Below are positions 9,990 through 19,500 of a DNA stretch of 64,000 nucleotides, piece after piece. Within the stretch, counting starts at the first letter, position 1. Each line of letters begins with the position of its first letter. The notes under the pieces were generated by a model, which was not told the origin of the DNA, did not search any database, and saw nothing but the letters and a program-made list of their open reading frames with translations. This DNA is from Mycobacterium sp. IDR2000157661 (GTDB lineage: Bacteria > Actinomycetota > Actinomycetes > Mycobacteriales > Mycobacteriaceae). Position numbers and translations under genes: made by a program. Location: NCBI RefSeq assembly GCF_022317005.1, contig NZ_CP081006.1, positions 2,542,001 to 2,606,000 on the forward strand. Reading direction: 5' to 3'.

Positions 9990-11960
9990 GTGAGTAAGAG
10001 TTCGCGGTACTCGCGATACACCGGCGGACCCGACCCGTTGGCGCCGCCGATCGACCTGCGCGAGGCGCTCGAGGAGATCGGCCAGGACGTGATGGAGGGC
10101 AGCTCGCCGCGCCGCGCGTTGTCAGAGATGCTGCGCCGCGGCACCGACAACATGCGCGGTGCGGACCGGCTCGCCGCTGAGGCCAACCGCCGTCGTCGGG
10201 AACTGCTGCAACGCAACAACCTCGACGGCACGCTGGCCGAGATCAAGAAGCTGCTCGACGATGCGGTGCTGGCCGAGCGCAAGGAACTCGCCCGCGCGCT
10301 CGACGACGACGCCCGGTTCAACGAGATGCGCATCGAGTCGCTGCCGCCGTCTCCGGCCAAGGCCGTGCAAGAGCTCTCCGACTACGACTGGCGATCGCAG
10401 GAAGCCCGCGAGAAGTACGAGCAGATCAAGGACCTGCTCGGCCGCGAGATGCTCGACCAGCGGTTCGCCGGCATGAAGCAGGCGCTGGAAAGCGCCACCG
10501 AGGAGGACCGCCAGCGCGTCAACGAGATGCTCGACGACCTCAACGACCTGCTGGACAAGCACGCCCGCGGCGAGGATTCCCAGCAGGACTTCCAAGACTT
10601 CATGGACAAGCACGGCGAGTTCTTCCCGGAGAACCCGCGCAACATCGACGAGTTGCTCGACTCGCTGGCGCAGCGGGCGGCTGCTGCACAGCGCTTCCGC
10701 AACAGCCTCTCCGAGTCGCAGCGGGCAGAACTGGACGCGCTCGCGCAGCAGGCGTTCGGCTCGCCCTCGCTGATGAACGCGCTGAACCGGCTGGACTCTC
10801 ATCTGCAGGCCGCGCGGCCGGGGGAGGACTGGACCGGGTCGTCGCGGTTCTCCGGGGATAACCCGATGGGGATGGGCGAGGGCACCCAGGCGCTGGCCGA
10901 CATCGCCGAACTCGAGCAACTCGCCGAGGCGCTGTCCCAGAGCTACGCCGGCGCCACGATGGAGGACGTCGACCTCGAGATGCTGGCCCGCCAACTCGGC
11001 GAGGACGCCGCCGTCGACGCTCGCACGCTGGCCGAGCTCGAGCGCGCGCTGATGGACCAGGGTTTCCTCGACCGCGGCTCCGACGGTCAGTGGCGTCTCT
11101 CGCCCAAGGCGATGCGCCAGCTCGGCCAGACCGCGTTACGCGATGTCGCGCAACAGCTTTCGGGGCGACACGGCGAACGCGACACCCGCCGGGCGGGTGC
11201 GGCCGGTGAGCTGACCGGCGCCACCCGGCCATGGGCGTTCGGCGACACCGAGCCGTGGAACGTCACCCGCACGCTCACCAACGCGGTGCTGCGCCGCGCG
11301 GGCACCGGGATGGCGGACCTGCCGGTGAACATCACCGTCGACGACGTCGAGATCTCCGAGACCGAGACGCGCACCCAAGCGGCGGTGGCGCTGCTGGTGG
11401 ACACCTCGTTCTCGATGGTGATGGAGAACCGGTGGCTGCCGATGAAGCGCACTGCGTTGGCGCTCAACCACCTGGTCAGCACCCGGTTCCGCTCCGACGC
11501 GCTGCAGATCATCGCGTTCGGCCGCTATGCCAGGACGGTGACCGCCGCCGAGCTCACCGGACTGGAGGGCGTCTACGAGCAGGGCACGAACCTGCACCAC
11601 GCGCTGGCGCTGGCCGGGCGACACCTGCGTCGGCATCCCACTGCCCAGCCGGTGGTGCTGGTCGTCACAGACGGTGAGCCGACCGCACACCTCGAGGGCG
11701 GTACCGGTGAGCACGGATCGTCGGTCTTCTTTGACTATCCACCGCATCCGCGCACCATCGCCCACACCGTCAAGGGTTTCGACGAGGTCGCCGCGGTCGG
11801 AGCACAGGTGACGATCTTCCGGTTGGGCAACGACCCGGGACTCGCCCGTTTCATCGATCAGGTGGCCCGCCGGGTGGAGGGCCGGGTCGTCGTGCCCGAT
11901 CTCGACGGATTGGGCGCCGCGGTGGTCAGCGACTACCTGCGCTCGCGGCGCAGACGTTAG
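9990..11960 (+). CDS. von Willebrand factor A domain protein, MoxR partner
   Basis: A 656-residue protein. It has a long Arg/Glu/Leu-rich helical N-terminal two thirds, probably coiled coil (about 60-260). A C-terminal VWA domain contains the metal-ion site DTSFSM (about 477-482), then a Thr and VVTDGEPT. The GTG at 9990 is preferred to 9981 because GAGGAG lies 9 nt before it and abuts the other. It is paired with the AAA+ ATPase upstream, as in Rv0958-Rv0959, and likely acts as its metal-dependent substrate adaptor in the cytoplasm. No signal peptide is seen. Confidence 0.85.
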   Translation: MSKSSRYSRYTGGPDPLAPPIDLREALEEIGQDVMEGSSPRRALSEMLRRGTDNMRGADRLAAEANRRRRELLQRNNLDGTLAEIKKLLDDAVLAERKELARALDDDARFNEMRIESLPPSPAKAVQELSDYDWRSQEAREKYEQIKDLLGREMLDQRFAGMKQALESATEEDRQRVNEMLDDLNDLLDKHARGEDSQQDFQDFMDKHGEFFPENPRNIDELLDSLAQRAAAAQRFRNSLSESQRAELDALAQQAFGSPSLMNALNRLDSHLQAARPGEDWTGSSRFSGDNPMGMGEGTQALADIAELEQLAEALSQSYAGATMEDVDLEMLARQLGEDAAVDARTLAELERALMDQGFLDRGSDGQWRLSPKAMRQLGQTALRDVAQQLSGRHGERDTRRAGAAGELTGATRPWAFGDTEPWNVTRTLTNAVLRRAGTGMADLPVNITVDDVEISETETRTQAAVALLVDTSFSMVMENRWLPMKRTALALNHLVSTRFRSDALQIIAFGRYARTVTAAELTGLEGVYEQGTNLHHALALAGRHLRRHPTAQPVVLVVTDGEPTAHLEGGTGEHGSSVFFDYPPHPRTIAHTVKGFDEVAAVGAQVTIFRLGNDPGLARFIDQVARRVEGRVVVPDLDGLGAAVVSDYLRSRRRR

Positions 11961-11984
11961 GCGGACTCAGCCTGGCGGGCCCGG

Positions 11985-12566
11985 TCAAACGGCCTTGCGC
12001 TTCTTGCGCTTGACCGCGACACTGCCCCACAACGCGAAGCCGCGGATGCACACGCACGGCGCCCCCGGCGAGCCGTCGCCCGCCACGCTGTGGTCGAACG
12101 AGCCCATCACACCGACACCGCGCAGGTCCACGTTGACCTCCGGCGGCACCAGGATGGTTTGCCCACCGAAGATCGAGTAGGAGTGGATCTCCACCTCCGG
12201 CGACGTGAAGTCGGCGTACCGCAAATCGAGGACGCCCCCGCCGAACAGCGCGAACGTCGTCATCCGCCTGGGCACGTTCCAGCGACCGCGGCGCTCGAAG
12301 CCGCTCATGATGGCCAACAACATCGTCGACGGCGCCGGGTGGCACGGCCCGCCGCTGCGGCCGCGGGTGACCGCACCGGGCAGATCCCTGGAGATGCGGT
12401 CGAGTTCGTCGTAAGTCTGGGCGGCGTACGCCCTGGTCAAGCGGTCCTCGTACTCGTTGAGCTGCAGACGGCCCTGGGCGGCGGCGTCGGTCAGCAACTG
12501 CGCCACCTGGATCCGATCGGTGTCGGCAGCGCGCATGGAACCGTTACGCGACACTGGAGTGCTCAT
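11985..12566 (-). CDS. DUF1707 / LiaF-like C-terminal domain protein
   Basis: A 193-residue protein. Residues about 10-60 are a DUF1707 (SHOCT-like) helical module beginning RAADTDRIQVAQLL. The rest is a beta-rich domain like the C-terminal part of LiaF/'cell-wall-active antibiotics response' proteins (EIHSYSIFGGQTILVP). It ends in a Lys/Arg tail. It resembles Rv0966c-type proteins (recalled). No membrane helix separates the two domains, so it is probably cytoplasmic or membrane-peripheral. A -10 box (TAGGCT) lies 8 nt before ATG 12566 and supports that start. Confidence 0.75.
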   Translation of the reverse strand: MSTPVSRNGSMRAADTDRIQVAQLLTDAAAQGRLQLNEYEDRLTRAYAAQTYDELDRISRDLPGAVTRGRSGGPCHPAPSTMLLAIMSGFERRGRWNVPRRMTTFALFGGGVLDLRYADFTSPEVEIHSYSIFGGQTILVPPEVNVDLRGVGVMGSFDHSVAGDGSPGAPCVCIRGFALWGSVAVKRKKRKAV

Positions 12567-12574
12567 CAATGACG

Positions 12575-12580
12575 AGCCTA
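12575..12580 (-). promoter_or_regulatory. leaderless -10 box for the DUF1707 gene
   Basis: TAGGCT ends 8 nt before ATG 12566; no ribosome-binding site is visible there. Confidence 0.35.
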
Positions 12581-12690
12581 CGACGAACCGTGGCAAGCGC
12601 AAGGGCGTTGGCCAAACTGTGGCCTGACGCTCCCCGGCGAAGCATGTAGCCCATCAAACTATCTTCTGCGCGAACAGGAACCGGGCAAAT

Positions 12691-13464
12691 TCAACCATCA
12701 CGTCGCCAGCGCGGCCGGCGCTTCTCGAGGAAGGCGAGCATGCCCTCGCGCGCCTCCTCGGAGACGAACAGGTCGGCGGACTGCTGCGTGAGCGCCTCGG
12801 CGTGCCGGTCGAACTCCGCCAGGATCGCGGCGGTGGTCAGCGCCTTGGATGCGGCCAGGCCCTGCGGCGAGGCGGTGCCGATCGCGGTGGTCAGGGCCGA
12901 CACCTCGGCGTCGACGTCATCGGCGGCGACGCTGACGAGGCCGATCTGCTCGGCTTCGGCCGCGCCGAATTTCTCGCCGGTGACGAAGTAGCGGCCCGCG
13001 GCCCTGGCCGTCATCTTCGGCAGCAGCGTGAGCGAGATGATCGACGGCGCGACCCCGATGCGCGCCTCGGTGAGTGCGAACGTGCTCGCCCGCCCGGCCA
13101 CCACGATGTCGCATGCGCCCACCAGACCGAGACCCCCGGCGCGGACGTGCCCGTCGATCGCCCCGATCACGGGGACGGGAAGCTCGAGGATGCGCCGCAG
13201 CAGGCGGGTCATCTCGCGCGCGCGGTCCAAGGCCAACTGGCCGGGGTCGCGCCCCGCCGCCTCGCCCAGGTCGGCGCCCGCACAAAAGGTCCCACCGGTG
13301 TGACCCAGCACCACCGCGCGCACGGCGTGGTCGGCCACTGCGTTGCTGAAGCCCTCATGCAGTTGTTCCACCAACGCCGTGGACAGCGCGTTGCGGTTGT
13401 GCGGCGAATCGAGGATCAGGCGCGCGACGGGCCCGTCGATCGCGTAGCGGACGAGCGTGTCCAT
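12691..13464 (-). CDS. echA7: enoyl-CoA hydratase/isomerase (crotonase) family
   Basis: A 257-residue crotonase-fold protein, the usual length. The oxyanion-hole segments HNRNALS (about 21-27) and HTGGTFCAGADLGEA (about 53-67) are clear, and GHVRAGGLGLVGACD carries the second CoA-site glycines. Its position as last gene of the acyl-CoA operon, 27 nt after the dehydrogenase, matches Rv0971c (echA7). It should hydrate the unsaturated acyl-CoA made by the pathway. The start lies inside a 14-bp tandem duplication and lacks a clear ribosome-binding site, so coupling to the upstream stop is likely. Confidence 0.85.
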   Translation of the reverse strand: MDTLVRYAIDGPVARLILDSPHNRNALSTALVEQLHEGFSNAVADHAVRAVVLGHTGGTFCAGADLGEAAGRDPGQLALDRAREMTRLLRRILELPVPVIGAIDGHVRAGGLGLVGACDIVVAGRASTFALTEARIGVAPSIISLTLLPKMTARAAGRYFVTGEKFGAAEAEQIGLVSVAADDVDAEVSALTTAIGTASPQGLAASKALTTAAILAEFDRHAEALTQQSADLFVSEEAREGMLAFLEKRRPRWRRDG

Positions 13465-13488
13465 CAGTACGACTCCATCAGTACGACT
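13461..13488. repeat. exact 14-bp tandem duplication at the echA7 start
   Basis: The 14-mer ccatcagtacgact occurs at 13461-13474 and again at 13475-13488. Each unit carries an ATG on the minus strand. The upstream ATG opens only a four-codon reading frame ending at TGA one base before the true start. Confidence 0.9.
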
Positions 13489-13491
13489 CGA

Positions 13492-14652
13492 CTAGTACGA
13501 ACGAGGCAGCCCGAGCGAGGTATGCGCGACGAAGTTGAGGACCATCTCCCGGCTGACCGGAGCGATGCGCGCCAGCTTCGAAGCCGTCACCGCCGCGGCG
13601 ATGCCGTACTCCTTGGTCAACCCGTTGCCGCCCATGGACTGCACGGCCTGGTCGACCGCGCGCACCGACGCCTCCCCCGCGGCGTACTTGGCCATGTTGG
13701 CCGCCTCCGCGGCGCCGGCGTCGTCACCCATGTCGTACAGCGACGCCGCCTTCTGCATCATCAGCCGCGCCAGCTCGATCTCGATGTGGTTCTGCGCCAG
13801 CGGATGCGACAACCCCTGGTGCGCGCCGATCGGCGTCTTCCACACCTGACGGCTCTTGACGTAGTCGACGGCCTTGTCGATCGCGAACCGCCCCATCCCG
13901 ACGGCACTGGCGGCGCCCATGATCCGCTCCGGATTCAGCCCCGCGAACAACTGCGCGATCGCGGCGTCCTCGGAGCCGACCAGCGCGTCGGCGGGCAACC
14001 GGACCTCGTCGAGGAAGACCTGGAACTGGTTCTCCGGGCTGACCAGTTCCATCTCGATCTTGGTCGCGCTCAGACCCTTGGTGTCGGTCGGCACGATGAA
14101 CAGCGCCGGCTTCAGGTTGCCGGTCTTGTGGTCTTCGGTGCGACCGACCACCAGCACCGCCTGCGCCTGGTCCACGCCCGAGATGTAGACCTTCTGACCG
14201 GACAGGATCCAGTCGCTGCCGTCGCGGCGGGCGGTGGTGGTGATGCGGTGGCTGTTGGAGCCGGCGTCGGGTTCGGTGATGGCGAACGCCATGGTGATGG
14301 TGCCGTCGGCGAGGCCGGGCAGCCAGCGCTTCTTCTGGTCCTCGGTACCGAACTTGGCGATGATGGTGCCGTTGATGGCGGGGGAGACCACCATGAGCAG
14401 CAGCGGACAGCCCGCGGCCGACATCTCCTCCATCACCAGCGACAGCTCGTACATGCCCGCACCGCCGCCGCCGTACTCCTCGGGCAGATTCACCCCGATG
14501 AAGCCGAGTTTGCCTGCTTCCGACCACAACTCGTCGGTGTGCTGGTCGGCGCGAGCCTTCTCCAGGTAGTAGTCCTGGCCGTAGTTGGCGGCCATTGCGG
14601 CGACGGCCTTGCGCAGCGCCTGCTGTTCTTCGCTCTCGATGAAACTGCTCAC
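13492..14652 (-). CDS. fadE12: acyl-CoA dehydrogenase
   Basis: A 386-residue flavoprotein of normal family length. It has the ACAD N-terminal helical domain, the middle-domain FAITEPDAGSNSHRITTTA flavin motif and the C-terminal QSMGGNGLTKEYG. It introduces a double bond into an acyl-CoA, passing electrons to electron-transfer flavoprotein. The GTG at 14652 is chosen because GGAGG lies 6 nt upstream; it overlaps the last base of the carboxylase stop (TAGTG). Corresponds to fadE12 by position. Confidence 0.88.
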   Translation of the reverse strand: MSSFIESEEQQALRKAVAAMAANYGQDYYLEKARADQHTDELWSEAGKLGFIGVNLPEEYGGGGAGMYELSLVMEEMSAAGCPLLLMVVSPAINGTIIAKFGTEDQKKRWLPGLADGTITMAFAITEPDAGSNSHRITTTARRDGSDWILSGQKVYISGVDQAQAVLVVGRTEDHKTGNLKPALFIVPTDTKGLSATKIEMELVSPENQFQVFLDEVRLPADALVGSEDAAIAQLFAGLNPERIMGAASAVGMGRFAIDKAVDYVKSRQVWKTPIGAHQGLSHPLAQNHIEIELARLMMQKAASLYDMGDDAGAAEAANMAKYAAGEASVRAVDQAVQSMGGNGLTKEYGIAAAVTASKLARIAPVSREMVLNFVAHTSLGLPRSY

Positions 14653-16691
14653 TACTGTCCTCCAGGGCTTTCCACTCGGGCGAGTACGGTGCCGACGTCG
14701 ACCTGCTGGCCGGTGGCGACGTTGAGTTCGGTGAGCACTCCGTCGCCGGGCGCGGTGACGGTGTGCTCCATCTTCATCGCCTCCAGCCACAGCAGCGGCT
14801 GGCCGGCGGTGACGGTGTCGCCCACAGCGGCGCCGACGCGTAGCACCGAACCGGGCATCGGCGCCAGCAGCGAGCCGAGCGCGACGGCGGCGCTCGGGTC
14901 GGCGAAGCGGGGCAGTGCGGCCAGTTGCACGGGGCCCAGCGGGGAGTCGACGAACACCGCTTCACGGTCGGGGCCGTAGCGCGCGACGTCGAAGGGCCGA
15001 TCGACGCCGTCGACCGACAACACCACGTGAGTCGGGGTGGCGGCGACCAAGTCGGTGTCGTGGTGGCCCGGCAGGTCCAGACCGTCGCGGGTGAACCGGT
15101 AGGCCACCTGATGCTCGGCGCCCGCACTGTCGGCGTAGCGCTTGGTCTGATAACCCGACGCGAGGTTGCGCCAACCGCTGGGGGCCGCGGCGACAACCGT
15201 TGCGGTGTCGCGGTTGTGCGCCGCATCGGACAGGGCTGCGGCCAGCGTCGACAGGGCCAGCGTGTGGTCATCGGTCAGCGGCGCGGCCAATTCGGCAAGG
15301 CCGTGGGTGTCGAAGAACGCGGTGTCGGTGGCGCCGTCCAGAAACGCCGGATGACGCAGCACGTTCACCAGCAGGTCCCGGTTGGTGCGCACACCGTGAA
15401 TCCGGCTGCGGGTCAGCGCGTCGGCCAGGATCGACGCGGCCTGGCGCCGAGTGGGTGCCCATGTGATGACCTTGGCCAGCATCGGGTCGTAGAAGATCGA
15501 CACCTGCGACCCGTCGTCCACTCCGGAGTCGACCCGTACACCCGCGCCGCCCAACGTGGTGAACGCGGCCCGGGCGCCGGTCACCTCGAACCGGTGCACC
15601 GGTCCGGCCTGCGGCTGCCAGTTCTTCGCCGGGTCCTCGGCGTAGAGCCGCACCTCGATCGAGTGCCCCTGTGCGACAGGAGGTTCAACGGGCAACCTGC
15701 CGTTCTCGGCGATGTGCAGCTGCAGGGCCACCAGGTCCAGGCCGGTGGTCTCCTCGGTGACCGGATGCTCGACCTGCAGTCGCGTGTTCATCTCGAGGAA
15801 GAAGAATTCGCCTGCCCCCTCGTCGGAGCCGGAGGCCATGAACTCGACGGTCCCCGCACCGGTGTAGTCGATCGCGGTCGCCGCCAGCCGGGCGGCCTCG
15901 AACAGCTTCTCCCGCATGCCTGCGGTGCGCTCGACGAGCGGCGATGGCGCCTCCTCGACGATCTTCTGGTGGCGCCGCTGGATGGAGCATTCGCGTTCGC
16001 CGACCGCCCAGACGGTGCCGTGCCGGTCGGCGAGCACCTGGACCTCGACGTGGTGGCCGGCGGCCAGGTACCGCTCGCAGAACACCGTCGGATCACCGAA
16101 CGCCGACTGCGCCTCCCGTCGGGCCGCCTCCACCTGAGCCGGCAGTTCGGCCAGCTCGCGCACCACGCGCATGCCGCGACCGCCGCCGCCCGCCGACGCC
16201 TTGATCAGCACGGGCAGCTGATCCTCGGTGACGGCGTCCGGGTCCAGCTCCTCGAGCACCGGCACACCCGCGGCGGCCATCATCTTCTTGGCCTCGATCT
16301 TCGAGCCCATCGCGGCCACCGCCGCGACCGGCGGCCCGACCCACGACAGCCCCGCGTCGATCACCGCCCTGGCGAAGTCGGCGTTCTCGGAGAGGAACCC
16401 GTAACCCGGGTGGATGGCGTCGGCACCGGCAGCCTTCGCGGCGGCGATCAACTGCCCGGCGTCGAGATACCCGTTGCGGCCCTGCAGACGCACCCGTGCG
16501 TCGGCCTCGGCGATGTGCGGCGAGTGCTCGTCGGGATCGGTGTAGACGGCGACGGTGCCGATGCCGAGGCGCCGGCACGTCGCGAACACCCGGCGGGCGA
16601 TCTCGCCGCGATTGGCCACCAACAGGCGGCGAATCTGAGCTTGTACAGGCCAGCCCGGCGAATTCGCCTGCATCACTTCAGTTTCGGCCAC
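14652..16691 (-). CDS. accA2: acyl-CoA carboxylase alpha subunit (biotin carboxylase + BCCP)
   Basis: A 679-residue biotin-dependent carboxylase subunit. The biotin carboxylase domain begins RRLLVANRGEIARRVFATCRRLG. It continues with the ATP-grasp loop KASAGGGGRGMR and the EMNTRLQVEHPVTEE catalytic block. The C-terminal biotinyl domain carries EAMKMEH, where Lys is biotinylated. GTG 16691 follows a TGAGG site and places the start 8 nt after the beta-subunit stop. It carboxylates an acyl-CoA with the AccD-type subunit encoded just before it. A branched or unsaturated acyl-CoA substrate is likely from the operon. Confidence 0.93.
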   Translation of the reverse strand: MAETEVMQANSPGWPVQAQIRRLLVANRGEIARRVFATCRRLGIGTVAVYTDPDEHSPHIAEADARVRLQGRNGYLDAGQLIAAAKAAGADAIHPGYGFLSENADFARAVIDAGLSWVGPPVAAVAAMGSKIEAKKMMAAAGVPVLEELDPDAVTEDQLPVLIKASAGGGGRGMRVVRELAELPAQVEAARREAQSAFGDPTVFCERYLAAGHHVEVQVLADRHGTVWAVGERECSIQRRHQKIVEEAPSPLVERTAGMREKLFEAARLAATAIDYTGAGTVEFMASGSDEGAGEFFFLEMNTRLQVEHPVTEETTGLDLVALQLHIAENGRLPVEPPVAQGHSIEVRLYAEDPAKNWQPQAGPVHRFEVTGARAAFTTLGGAGVRVDSGVDDGSQVSIFYDPMLAKVITWAPTRRQAASILADALTRSRIHGVRTNRDLLVNVLRHPAFLDGATDTAFFDTHGLAELAAPLTDDHTLALSTLAAALSDAAHNRDTATVVAAAPSGWRNLASGYQTKRYADSAGAEHQVAYRFTRDGLDLPGHHDTDLVAATPTHVVLSVDGVDRPFDVARYGPDREAVFVDSPLGPVQLAALPRFADPSAAVALGSLLAPMPGSVLRVGAAVGDTVTAGQPLLWLEAMKMEHTVTAPGDGVLTELNVATGQQVDVGTVLARVESPGGQ

Positions 16692-16699
16692 GGTGATCC

Positions 16700-18331
16700 T
16701 CACATCCGGAAGACGCCGAACTTCGACGTCCCCTCGATCGGGCCATTCGCGATGGCGGACAGGCACATCCCCAGCACGGTGCGGGTGTCGCGGGGGTCGA
16801 TGACGCCGTCGTCGTAGAGCCGGCCGGACAGGAACAACGGCAGCGACTCCGCCTCGATCTGGGCCTCGATCGCGGCCTTCAGCGCGGCGTCGGCCTCCTC
16901 GTCGACCTGCTGACCGCGCGCAGCCGCGGCGGCCCGGCTGACTATCGAGATCACGCCGGCCAACTGCGGTCCACCCATCACCGCGGTCTTGGCGCTGGGC
17001 CAGGCGAACATGAACCGCGGGTCGTAGGCGCGCCCGCACATCCCGTAATTGCCCGCACCGTAGGACGCGCCGATGATCAGTGTCAGATGCGGCACCGTCG
17101 AGTTCGAGACCGCGTTGATCATCATCGAGCCGTGCTTGATCATCCCGCCGGCCTCGTAGTCCTTACCCACCATGTACCCGGTGGTGTTGTGCAGGAACAG
17201 CAATGGCGTGTCGGTCTGGTTGGCCAGCTGGATGAACTGCGTGGCCTTCTGCGCCTCCTCGCTGAACAGCACACCGCGGGCGTTGGCGAGGATGCCGATC
17301 GGGTAGCCGTGCAGGCGCGCCCACCCGGTCACCAGCGACGACCCGTACAGCGGCTTGAACTCGTCGAACTCGGAGCCGTCCACCACGCGGGCGATGACGT
17401 CTCGCGGATCGAACGGGACGCGTAGGTCGGCGGGCACGATGCCGAGCAGGTCCTCGGTGTCGTAAAGCGGTTCGACGACCGGAGCCGGCGCAGGCCCCTG
17501 CTTGCGCCAGTTCAGCCGGGCCACGATGCGGCGCCCGATCCGGATGGCGTCGGGTTCGTCGACGGCGAAGTAGTCGGCCAGACCGGAGGTACGGGCGTGC
17601 ATTTCGGCACCGCCGAGGGATTCGTCGTCGGACTCCTCGCCGGTCGCCATCTTCACCAGCGGCGGACCTGCCAGGAAGACCTTGGATCGCTCCTTGATCA
17701 TCACGACGTGGTCGGACATGCCCGGTATGTAGGCACCGCCTGCGGTGGAGTTGCCGAACACCAACGCGATCGTGGGGATGCCGGCCGCCGACAGATTGGT
17801 CAGGTCGCGGAACATCTGCCCGCCGGGGACGAACACCTCTTTCTGTGTGGGCAGATCCGCGCCACCGGATTCCACCAGCGAGATCATCGGCAACCGGTTA
17901 CTCAGCGCGATGTGGCTGGCGCGCAACACTTTACGGACCGTCCACGGGTTGCTGGTGCCGCCCTTGACGGTCGGGTCGTTGGCCACCAGCATGCATTCGA
18001 CTCCGCTGACCACGCCGATGCCGATGACCACGCTGGCACCGACCTGGAATTCACTGCCCCACGCCGCGAACGGACACAGTTCGAGAAACGGGGAGTCGGG
18101 GTCGACCAACAGCTCGATCCGCTCCCGTGCGGTGAGCTTGCCCCGCTCGTTGTGGCGAGCGACATACTTCGGGCCGCCGCCTGCCAGCGCCTTGATCGCC
18201 TCGGCGTCGATCTCGGCGAGCTTGTCCGACATCGCCGCGGCCGCTTCAAGGTATGCGGGCGAGGCGGGGTCCAGCGTCGAGCGCAGCGCCGCCGACGAGC
18301 CGCTTGCGCGAAGAGAATCGGAGACCGTCAT
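16700..18331 (-). CDS. accD2: acyl-CoA carboxylase beta subunit (carboxyltransferase)
   Basis: A 543-residue carboxyltransferase with the N- and C-terminal crotonase-like halves. SLVESGGADLPTQ, GNSTAGGAYIPGMSDH and the later NTTGYMVGKDYEAGG and GASYGAGNYGMCGRAYDPRF match methylcrotonyl/geranyl-CoA carboxylase beta chains rather than the shorter AccD4-6 type. It overlaps the upstream dehydrogenase stop (ATGA). With the alpha subunit it should carboxylate a 3-methyl-branched enoyl-CoA, as in leucine or acyclic-terpene breakdown. The exact substrate is not readable from sequence. Confidence 0.92.
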   Translation of the reverse strand: MTVSDSLRASGSSAALRSTLDPASPAYLEAAAAMSDKLAEIDAEAIKALAGGGPKYVARHNERGKLTARERIELLVDPDSPFLELCPFAAWGSEFQVGASVVIGIGVVSGVECMLVANDPTVKGGTSNPWTVRKVLRASHIALSNRLPMISLVESGGADLPTQKEVFVPGGQMFRDLTNLSAAGIPTIALVFGNSTAGGAYIPGMSDHVVMIKERSKVFLAGPPLVKMATGEESDDESLGGAEMHARTSGLADYFAVDEPDAIRIGRRIVARLNWRKQGPAPAPVVEPLYDTEDLLGIVPADLRVPFDPRDVIARVVDGSEFDEFKPLYGSSLVTGWARLHGYPIGILANARGVLFSEEAQKATQFIQLANQTDTPLLFLHNTTGYMVGKDYEAGGMIKHGSMMINAVSNSTVPHLTLIIGASYGAGNYGMCGRAYDPRFMFAWPSAKTAVMGGPQLAGVISIVSRAAAAARGQQVDEEADAALKAAIEAQIEAESLPLFLSGRLYDDGVIDPRDTRTVLGMCLSAIANGPIEGTSKFGVFRM

Positions 18332-19500
18332 GACTGGTAGCCCAGCGTCTTGGCCGCCAGCGAGGTGAGGATCTCCGTTGTGCCGCCGCCGATCCCGAGG
18401 ATGCGCATGTCACGGTACTGGCGCTCGACCTCCGATTCGGCCATGTATCCCATACCGCCGAAGAGTTGGACGGCCTGGTTGGCCACCCACTCGCCGGCCT
18501 CGACGGCGGTGTTCTTGGCGAAGCAGACCTCGGCGATCAGGTTGGCCTCTCCGGCGAGTTGGCGTTCGACGACATGACGGGTGTACACCCGTGCCACGTC
18601 GACGCGGCGGGCCATTTCGGCCAGCGTGTTCTGCACCGACTGGCGGGCGATCAGCGGCCTGCCGAAGGTCTCGCGGTTGCGGCACCAGTCGACGGTCAGG
18701 TCGAGGCAGCGCTGCGCGCTCGAATACGCCTGCGCGGCAAGGCCGACGCGCTCGGCGACGAAGGCGCCCGCGATCTGCAGGAAGCCGGTGTTCTCGGCGC
18801 CGATCAGATTGGCGGCCGGCACCCGCACGTCGGTGTAGGACAGCTCGGCGGTGTCCGACGAGCGCCACCCCATCTTGTCCAGCTTGCGGGTGACTTGAAG
18901 GCCAGGCGAGTGACCGAGTCCATCTTTGTCGACGACGATCAGCGACACCCCGGCCGCGCCGGGGCCGCCGGTGCGCACCGCGGTCACCACGTAGTCGGCC
19001 CGCACACCGGAGGTGATGTAGGTCTTGGCGCCGTTGACGATGTAGTACGGTCCGCCGCCGTCAGAAATCAACTCGGCTTTGGTCGTCAGGTGACCGACGG
19101 CGGACCCGCCGCCGGGTTCGGTGATCGCCAGGCTGCCGATCATCTCGCCGCGCAGCGTCGGCCGCACGTAGGTCTCGATCAGCCGCTCGTCACCCGAGGC
19201 GATCATGTGCGGCACCGCGATCCCGCAGGTGAACAGCGACGCGAACACCCCGCCCGGCGAGCCGGCGTAGTGCATCTCCTCGCAGATGATTACGGCGTCG
19301 GCGCCGTCGCCGCCGCCTCCGCCGACCGACTCCGGCATGCCCGCGCCGAGCAGTCCGGCCTCACCGGCCTTGCGGTGCAGGTCACGGGGCAGCTCACCGG
19401 AGCGTTCCCACTCCTCGACGTTGGGCAGCACCTCGCGTTCGGCGAACGCGCGCACCGTCTTTCGCAGCTGCTCGCGTTCGGGTGTGTGCCAGATACTCAT
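18328..19500 (-). CDS. fadE13: acyl-CoA dehydrogenase
   Basis: A 390-residue acyl-CoA dehydrogenase. It shows the flavin-binding LAITEPGGGSAVGHLTTKAE, KTYITSGVRAD and C-terminal QLFGGMGYMAESEVER...GGTTEIL. ATG 19500 is taken because GAGGAG lies 8 nt upstream. It overlaps the AtuA-like gene (ATGA) and the beta subunit (ATGA), so three genes are translationally chained. It probably acts before the carboxylase, on a saturated branched acyl-CoA. Position equals fadE13. Confidence 0.88.
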   Translation of the reverse strand: MSIWHTPEREQLRKTVRAFAEREVLPNVEEWERSGELPRDLHRKAGEAGLLGAGMPESVGGGGGDGADAVIICEEMHYAGSPGGVFASLFTCGIAVPHMIASGDERLIETYVRPTLRGEMIGSLAITEPGGGSAVGHLTTKAELISDGGGPYYIVNGAKTYITSGVRADYVVTAVRTGGPGAAGVSLIVVDKDGLGHSPGLQVTRKLDKMGWRSSDTAELSYTDVRVPAANLIGAENTGFLQIAGAFVAERVGLAAQAYSSAQRCLDLTVDWCRNRETFGRPLIARQSVQNTLAEMARRVDVARVYTRHVVERQLAGEANLIAEVCFAKNTAVEAGEWVANQAVQLFGGMGYMAESEVERQYRDMRILGIGGGTTEILTSLAAKTLGYQS

